This document shows, piece by piece, positions 14,790 through 18,356 of a stretch of DNA of 18,356 nt (position 1 is the first letter of the stretch; every line of letters starts with the position of its first letter). Origin of the DNA: JBDTLH01 sp039934875 (GTDB taxonomy: Bacteria > Acidobacteriota > Terriglobia > Terriglobales > Acidobacteriaceae); contig JBDTLH010000356.1 of NCBI GenBank assembly GCA_039934875.1, positions 1-18,356 of the forward strand. Reading direction: 5' to 3'. Below the pieces are notes generated by a model, which saw only the letters and a list, made by a program, of their open reading frames with translations, was not told the DNA's origin and did not search any database. A program made the translations under genes and the position numbers.

Positions 14790-15473
14790 TCACTGGCGGA
14801 CGATTTTTGTGGCCGAATCAGACTTGATCTTGAAGGTGTCGTCGGAGATATGAGGATTCAGCTTAATGGCGGTGTAGGTGGCGATGCGATAATCGCCGGA
14901 AGGTTCAAATGCCTGCTGCTTGAGGGAGATGTCCTGTTTGGGATCAACCCAAACGATGATCTTATTGAACATCTTGCGGACGGAAGGCGCTTTGGGGATG
15001 AGTTCAAGCTTGACCGTGTCGGTCGAACCGATCTTTTCAGTGCCGGAGTAGGTGACGTCATAAGTTTTGAGCAAATCATGGCCGCGTCCGCCGAAGCCGA
15101 GTACGAGAAAGCTTTCGACGGCCTCGCGATTTGCGCCGGTGTCCTTTTCAGTGATCTGGTTAATTTTGGGTTGGAACAAGGACAGCTTGCCATTCGAGAA
15201 GACCACCTTCTTAGTAGCGGGCTTCTCGATGTCGAGGGCCATCTGGGTTTCGTGGGAGTTGCGGCGGAAGTATATCTTTCCCGTCTGGATGTCGTGCTCA
15301 TCCACCACCGACTGATATTGGTCCCAGGAGAAGTCGGCGGAGGCGGACTTGAAATGGGTCGAGGCTTCGTCCATCTGCGTGAGTACGGCCTCAAGCTGGG
15401 GCTGCTGGGCGCAAGCGAAGGCGGCGAAGAACGAGGCGAAAAGCGCCAGGGCGGCCATGCGGGCGAGGACCAT
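14790..15473 (-). CDS. LolA-like periplasmic outer-membrane lipoprotein-sorting protein
   Basis: LolA-fold proteins carry lipoproteins or lipids across the periplasm. The 227-residue product starts with a clear signal peptide (hydrophobic 6-20, likely cut after ACA at 22). The mature part alternates beta strands typical of this half-barrel fold. Segments include LTQMDEASTHFKSASADFSW, GKIYFRR, KKVVFSNGKLSLFQPKINQITEKD, and IIVWVDPKQDISLKQQAFEPSGDYRIATYTAIKLNP. The last two, with a WVD/WID strand and then a DYR/TY strand, are the most LolA-like parts. A longer frame back to 15536 would start inside an intergenic hairpin and put 21 odd residues before the signal peptide. The ATG at 15473 has GGGAG 11 bases upstream and is preferred. 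Classical LolA versus a relative with another cargo cannot be decided. Confidence 0.82.
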   Translation of the reverse strand: MVLARMAALALFASFFAAFACAQQPQLEAVLTQMDEASTHFKSASADFSWDQYQSVVDEHDIQTGKIYFRRNSHETQMALDIEKPATKKVVFSNGKLSLFQPKINQITEKDTGANREAVESFLVLGFGGRGHDLLKTYDVTYSGTEKIGSTDTVKLELIPKAPSVRKMFNKIIVWVDPKQDISLKQQAFEPSGDYRIATYTAIKLNPHISDDTFKIKSDSATKIVRQ

Positions 15474-15523
15474 TCGGTTTCTATCTCCCTCAGCGGCAGA
15501 AGCCGCGGATACTGTGGCGATTC

Positions 15524-15543
15524 CCCCCGGCTGCAACCGGGGG
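15524..15543 (-). repeat. Palindromic intergenic hairpin (REP-like)
   Basis: CCCCCGG and CCGGGGG flank a CTGCAA loop, a perfect 7-bp GC stem between the one-TM protein and the LolA-like gene. No T-run follows in the minus direction. It resembles the CCCCGGCTGNAGCCGGGG type of dispersed palindrome (from memory). Confidence 0.5.
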
Positions 15544-15564
15544 CTTACCCAAGACCGGAGTTTC

Positions 15565-15924
15565 TCATTTTCTTACGAACACGCGATACGCGGCAATGTT
15601 GCCGTCGGAGTCGCGCAGCGGGTCATAGCGGTCCACGGTGGCGTTGCCGGAGAAGGGCTTGAGGGCACGCGCGATAGCGGCTGCCTCATCTATGGAAAGC
15701 GCGCTCTTGGCATTGATCTCGGCGGCGCTAATCAGATATTCGGTTTCGCCGCCGACGGAGCCTACCTTGGTCGGGTGCATGGAGGGAGCGGCGGGCTGGT
15801 CGCGGAAGTTAATATAGCGGGGAGAGATGAAGATGAATGCCAGAATGAGCGTGACCATTACGTCATAGTGAAAGCTGCCGCGGGGATGGTCCCACCAGAA
15901 ATAGCTCTTGAACACCTTCCACAT
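15565..15924 (-). CDS. Unrecognised 119-residue protein with one membrane helix
   Basis: The N-terminus (MWKVFKSYFWWDHPRGSFHYD) is aromatic and basic and is followed by one hydrophobic helix (about 22-34, VMVTLILAFIFIS). A soluble domain of about 80 residues follows, probably on the periplasmic side, with AEINAKSALSIDEAAAIARAL and VDRYDPLRDSDGNIAAYRVFVRK. No catalytic motif or cysteine is present. It lies 91 bases upstream of the LolA-like gene on the same strand, which hints at a shared envelope role, but this is only context. There is no Shine-Dalgarno sequence; TAAGAT ends six bases before the ATG. Confidence 0.78.
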   Translation of the reverse strand: MWKVFKSYFWWDHPRGSFHYDVMVTLILAFIFISPRYINFRDQPAAPSMHPTKVGSVGGETEYLISAAEINAKSALSIDEAAAIARALKPFSGNATVDRYDPLRDSDGNIAAYRVFVRK

Positions 15925-15930
15925 AAAGAT

Positions 15931-15936
15931 ATCTTA
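15931..15936 (-). promoter_or_regulatory. -10-like TAAGAT abutting the one-TM protein start
   Basis: On the minus strand TAAGAT (fits TANNNT, four of six of TATAAT) ends six bases before the ATG at 15924. It is part of the palindrome AAGATATCTT. No Shine-Dalgarno sequence lies between, so a leaderless transcript is possible. Confidence 0.3.
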
Positions 15937-15974
15937 CGCCAGTAATCGGGGAGTCACGAAGCTGCGGACACACG

Positions 15975-16081
15975 GGTCTCGGGTCACAAGCGAGGGCAAA
16001 TGCCCCGAAGCCGCGGAGCGAGTCGGGGGGCAAGCCCAGTCGTCACGCGTTGCTTTAGCCCACGACTCGTGACCCGTGACC
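15975..16081. repeat. Long imperfect inverted repeat with nested hairpin
   Basis: The outer arms (15975-15990 and 16066-16081) match in 14 of 16 positions as GGTC(T/A)CGGGTCAC(A/G)AG and its complement. Inside, TGCCCCGA (16001-16008) pairs with TCGGGG..CA (16023-16032). The structure fills the gap between the one-TM gene and msrB. It is non-coding. It could be a folded insertion remnant or a dispersed repeat; it has no T-run of terminator type. Confidence 0.55.
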
Positions 16082-16103
16082 TTTCTCGGCTTGGCGCCGG
16101 GCA

Positions 16104-16502
16104 CTATTTCCTGGGGTCAAGCTTTAAGGATGCGGAGTTCATGCAGAAGCGGTTCCCGGTAGGCTTAGGGCCATCCGGGAAGACGTGTCCGAGGTGCGCG
16201 CCGCATTTGGCGCAGGTGGCTTCGGTCCGCTTCATCCCGTGGGAGATGTCTTCATGGGTGGCGACGGAGGCGGGATCAATGGGTGCGTAAAAACTGGGCC
16301 ATCCGCTGCCGGATTCGAATTTGGTGTTTGCGTCGAAGAGGGGCTCTCCGCAACAGCGGCAGTGATATGCTCCGGCGCGGTGTTCGTCCCAGTATTCCCC
16401 GGTAAAGGCGGGTTCAGTTCCTTTTTCACGGGTGATGTGGTATTCGGCGGGGGTAAGCTGCTGGCGCCATTCGGCTTCGGACTTCGTGATATTGTCGCTC
16501 AT
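16104..16502 (-). CDS. msrB: Peptide-methionine (R)-S-oxide reductase MsrB
   Basis: MsrB reduces the R form of methionine sulfoxide in proteins using thioredoxin. The 132-residue protein has the two zinc-binding CxxC pairs (C48/C51 in YHCRCCG and C97/C100 in TCAKCGAHLGHVF), GWPSF (67-71), and the catalytic cysteine C120 in GNRFCMNS. The usual resolving cysteine in SGCGWPSF is replaced by serine (S66). Recycling must therefore use another cysteine (C50 is a spare) or direct reduction. No signal peptide, so probably cytoplasmic. It is first on the minus strand of this cluster, with TAGAAT nine bases before its ATG and no Shine-Dalgarno sequence. A 179-bp repeat-filled gap separates it from the next gene. 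Confidence 0.96.
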   Translation of the reverse strand: MSDNITKSEAEWRQQLTPAEYHITREKGTEPAFTGEYWDEHRAGAYHCRCCGEPLFDANTKFESGSGWPSFYAPIDPASVATHEDISHGMKRTEATCAKCGAHLGHVFPDGPKPTGNRFCMNSASLKLDPRK

Positions 16503-16511
16503 GCCGCTTAG

Positions 16512-16517
16512 ATTCTA
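16512..16517 (-). promoter_or_regulatory. -10-like TAGAAT upstream of msrB
   Basis: On the minus strand TAGAAT (five of six) ends nine bases before the msrB ATG (16502). A TTGTAT with a 15-base spacer is the best -35 candidate. The predicted leader would be only about 2-3 bases. Confidence 0.4.
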
Positions 16518-16552
16518 TTGCCGCCCAGAAGGATACAAGCTGCTGCTGCTGA

Positions 16553-16647
16553 CTGCTGGCGATTCGTCATGGGCGGGTCATGGGTCATGGGGCGCGAGCT
16601 GAATGCCGAGTGGACAATCGCCAGAAGCCAGTAGCCAGCAGCCAGAA
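16553..16647. repeat. Repeat-rich intergenic segment: heptad tandem and inverted repeat
   Basis: Four tandem heptamers of form GCCAGNA lie at 16620-16647 (GCCAGAA, GCCAGTA, GCCAGCA, GCCAGAA). Two GGGTCAT heptamers lie at 16575-16588. CTGCTGGCGATT (16553-16564) is an inverted partner of AATCGCCAGAAG (16616-16627), matching in 11 of 12 positions, and a CTG triplet run precedes it. The segment belongs to the roughly 230-bp msrB/MBL divergent gap and appears non-coding, although the downstream frame is open through part of it. Confidence 0.6.
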
Positions 16648-16747
16648 GCCCGGCTTAGCTTCAGTTTTCGTACCTATGGCGATTCTCGGCTGCTCTTTTG
16701 GACAGGTATTGCACAGGCATTGCGGATATTCTGGGACAATGCTGCGC

Positions 16748-17728
16748 ATGACAGTGTTGGCGAGCGGGTCGAAGGGGAACTGCACGGTGCTAACCTCCAC
16801 GGCCAGCGGCAGGAGCATTCTGGTGGATGCGGGGATATCCTGCCGGGAGCTGCTGCGGCGCATGAAGATTGCCGGGGAAGACCCGGCGAAGCTGTCGGCA
16901 GTGGTAGTAACGCATGAGCACCAGGACCACATCGCGGGGCTGGGCGTGCTGGCGCGCAAGCTGAAGATTCCGGTGTTTTTTACCGCGGCGACGCACGACG
17001 AATGGCAGCGGATGGTGTCTCCCAAGCCAAAGCGGACGACGCGGGAGCAGTGGTTTGCGCGGCTGCGGGGGGAGGAGCTGGAGCAGAGGGTCCCGGCGTG
17101 GCAGTATGCTCCGGAGCTGGCGATGGCGGCCGCCGCGGCGGCTCCGGCGCCCGAATTCGTGGCGGCAATGCAGCATGTTTTGCCGCAAATGGCTGTAGAG
17201 GAGGATGCGGCGGCCAATCCCACCGATCTGCCTGCGGTCGAGCACTTCGAATCGGGGCGCGATTTTGCCATCGGAGATATCGGGGTGACGCCATTCACGG
17301 TGCCGCACGATGCGGCTGATCCGGTGGGATTTGTGTTTACCATCGCGGGCGTTCGAGTCGGGATGGTGACCGATCTGGGTTACATGCCGCCCAACGTAAG
17401 CACGCAATTGCGGCGCTGCGACGGGCTGTACATCGAATCGAACCATGACCTGGAGATGTTGCGCGGCGGCCCCTATCCCTGGTCGGTAAAGCAGCGAGTG
17501 CTTTCCCGGGTAGGCCACCTATCGAATGCTGCGCTGGCTGAGTTCTTCACGCGAGAATACGATGGGTCAGCGGCCTTCATCGTGCTGGCGCATTTGTCTG
17601 AGTCGAACAACCATCCTGAATTGGCGCGAGATTGCGCACAGCGGGCGCTGGGAATGCAATCGGACCTTCTCTTCCGCAAGCTATTGCTGGCGAAACAGGC
17701 GGAGCCGCTGGACGCCATCGAATTGTGA
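16748..17728 (+). CDS. WalJ/YycJ-type metallo-beta-lactamase-fold hydrolase
   Basis: The 326-residue protein is a metallo-beta-lactamase-fold enzyme of the YycJ/WalJ group, proposed to act on nucleic acids and linked to cell-wall or replication control in Firmicutes. It opens MTVLASGSKGNC, then LVDAGIS (25-31), and the metal motif THEHQDH (55-61). VPHDAADPVGF (185-195), MVTDLGYMP (206-214), IESNHDLEMLRGGPYP (229-244), GHLSN (256-260) and VLAHLSESNN (279-288) supply further metal ligands. Residues about 92-165 are an extra Ala/Pro/Glu-rich insertion, making it longer than the usual about 265. A longer frame back to 16580 would translate the repeat-rich intergenic DNA and is rejected. ATG at 16739 is the other possible start. 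The exact nuclease substrate is unknown. Confidence 0.9.
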   Translation: MTVLASGSKGNCTVLTSTASGRSILVDAGISCRELLRRMKIAGEDPAKLSAVVVTHEHQDHIAGLGVLARKLKIPVFFTAATHDEWQRMVSPKPKRTTREQWFARLRGEELEQRVPAWQYAPELAMAAAAAAPAPEFVAAMQHVLPQMAVEEDAAANPTDLPAVEHFESGRDFAIGDIGVTPFTVPHDAADPVGFVFTIAGVRVGMVTDLGYMPPNVSTQLRRCDGLYIESNHDLEMLRGGPYPWSVKQRVLSRVGHLSNAALAEFFTREYDGSAAFIVLAHLSESNNHPELARDCAQRALGMQSDLLFRKLLLAKQAEPLDAIEL

Positions 17729-17737
17729 GTTCTCGAT

Positions 17738-17743
17738 TACAAT
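17738..17743 (+). promoter_or_regulatory. -10-like TACAAT abutting the zinc-finger membrane protein start
   Basis: TACAAT (five of six) ends five bases before the ATG at 17749, in a locally AT-rich patch just after the MBL stop codon. There is no Shine-Dalgarno sequence, so this gene may be made from a leaderless mRNA independent of the MBL gene. Confidence 0.4.
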
Positions 17744-17748
17744 TACAT

Positions 17749-18231
17749 ATGGCGGTAAAGTGCTCTGATCAGGTCGTAGGCGATATTCTGGCTACCTGGC
17801 GCTATGATATTTCGGGCCTGGCGCCGGAGATGCGCAGCGCATATGAGGAACACCTGCAAGAGTGCGAGCGCTGCATCTACAAACAGCGGTTGCACCGGAC
17901 CATTGATATCCTGCTGGTAATGATCGCGACGCTCTCCGCGGGCGCATTTTTGATTTCGTTTCTGGTGGTGCGCCACTATCAGCCGCACAATGCCTTTTAT
18001 CTGGAGCTTGGAGGGCTGGCGGGATTTGCGTTTTCCGCCTTCATGTGGTTGGCCGTGCTGTTGGCGACCCCTGCGCCGATTGTGATTGCCGGGGCGGCTA
18101 AGATTGGGGCGCGCGCCATCCATGAGCGGCTGCCGGAGAACCTCAAGGAGCATGTGCCGGAGCGTTTGCGGGTGTTCACTGCGGAGAAGATCATTCACCA
18201 CGGAGATACGGAGTACACGGAGAAGAGCTAA
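17749..18231 (+). CDS. Zinc-finger-like (HxxxCxxC) two-TM membrane protein
   Basis: The 160-residue protein has a cytoplasmic head with H35-xxx-C39-xx-C42 (EEHLQECERC), plus C5 upstream. This is the pattern of anti-sigma-type zinc fingers (zf-HC2/ZAS). Two long hydrophobic segments follow (about 52-75 and 86-117), then an amphipathic charged tail. No sigma-factor gene is adjacent in the window, so an anti-sigma role is only a possibility. The ATG at 17749 is chosen because earlier in-frame codons lie inside the MBL gene. The last 12 residues (IHHGDTEYTEKS) are encoded by a dispersed CACCACGGAGATACGGAG-type repeat, so the natural C-terminus may have been replaced or extended by repeat insertion. 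Confidence 0.75.
   Translation: MAVKCSDQVVGDILATWRYDISGLAPEMRSAYEEHLQECERCIYKQRLHRTIDILLVMIATLSAGAFLISFLVVRHYQPHNAFYLELGGLAGFAFSAFMWLAVLLATPAPIVIAGAAKIGARAIHERLPENLKEHVPERLRVFTAEKIIHHGDTEYTEKS
18195..18227 (+). repeat. Dispersed repeat, copy 2, inside the 3' end of a gene
   Basis: This stretch begins TTCACCACGGAGATACGGAG and continues TACACGGAGAAG. It has internal period-like repetition of (T)ACGGAG. It is related to the minus-strand copy at 13071-13099 and encodes the HHGDTEYTEK tail of the last gene. Confidence 0.6.
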
Positions 18232-18356
18232 GGGGATTCGAACCTGATTAAACCTGATGAACGATGAATAAGGCGGGGGAGAACCAATCCGGCAGATAAA
18301 TTACGAATTCCTTCCCCCGTCAGGCAGTAAAAACAATTACAGATCGAACCCAGACT
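18232..18356. other. Right-end intergenic sequence
   Basis: No gene start or RNA was recognised. AACCTGAT is repeated at 18241-18248 and 18251-18258. CGGGGGA (18274-18280) can pair with TCCCCCG (18313-18319) across a 32-base loop, without a T-run, so terminator function for the preceding gene is doubtful. Confidence 0.4.

Noticed and set aside
14850..15662. 270-codon + strand frame opposite the LolA-like gene
   Set aside because: It runs through an intergenic hairpin into another gene's antisense strand, and its product is Gly/Glu/Val-rich and unlike a real protein.
16540..16560. CTG triplet run as a possible microsatellite or CRISPR-like repeat
   Set aside because: Only about four units, with no spacers of equal length and no cas gene.
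16580..16747. N-terminal extension of the MBL-fold protein
   Set aside because: The extra codons lie in repeat-rich intergenic DNA (GCCAGNA heptads). The family N-terminus begins at MTVLASGS.
17632..17748. N-terminal extension of the zinc-finger membrane protein
   Set aside because: It overlaps the end of the MBL gene in another frame. The ATG at 17749 with the upstream TACAAT fits better.

Overview
The window looks like chromosomal DNA of a GC-rich, Gram-negative soil bacterium, most likely an Acidobacteriota (Terriglobia-like) genome. This is inference. It rests on a secreted PNGase A-type glycoamidase (this family is known from Terriglobus), a LolA-like periplasmic protein, many short dispersed intergenic repeats, and a mix of ATG, GTG and TTG starts. 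No rRNA, tRNA, CRISPR array, transposase, integrase or phage gene was seen.

Layout. Positions 1-51 hold the last codons of a membrane protein on the + strand, followed by a terminator. Positions 180-4895 carry four minus-strand genes, transcribed mtaB (tRNA methylthiotransferase), asd, lysC, dapB. The last three overlap by four bases and encode the aspartate-to-DAP/lysine trunk of amino-acid synthesis; dapA is not here. A short AT-rich divergent region leads to a single-domain response regulator (5059-5505, + strand) with its own terminator. Next comes a tightly coupled + strand membrane operon: EamA permease, TauE/SafE permease and DUF1634 protein (5651-7649). A secreted PNGase A-family protein (7728-9398, + strand) follows with a strong terminator, and faces a convergent penicillin-acylase-type Ntn hydrolase (9583-11787, minus). 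A region with one doubtful small ORF precedes 3-hydroxybutyryl-CoA dehydrogenase (12174-13040, +). A minus-strand cluster follows: msrB, a one-TM protein, a LolA-like protein, two unrecognised proteins, then ruvA (16502 down to 13106). The window ends with a WalJ/YycJ-type metallo-beta-lactamase-fold protein and a zinc-finger-like two-TM protein (+ strand).

Functions. Most genes are housekeeping: lysine/threonine/methionine precursors, tRNA modification, Holliday junction processing, methionine sulfoxide repair. The accessory interest lies in 7728-11787, where two exported amide-bond hydrolases of different families face each other: one for N-glycans on glycoproteins, one for acylated small molecules.

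The two most notable patterns are these. (1) At least six genes lack a Shine-Dalgarno sequence and have a TANNNT hexamer 5-11 nt before the start codon, which suggests frequent leaderless mRNAs. (2) Intergenic gaps hold several different short repeat families. One of them has apparently been captured as the coding C-terminus of the last gene. I did not find a clearly new multi-gene system.
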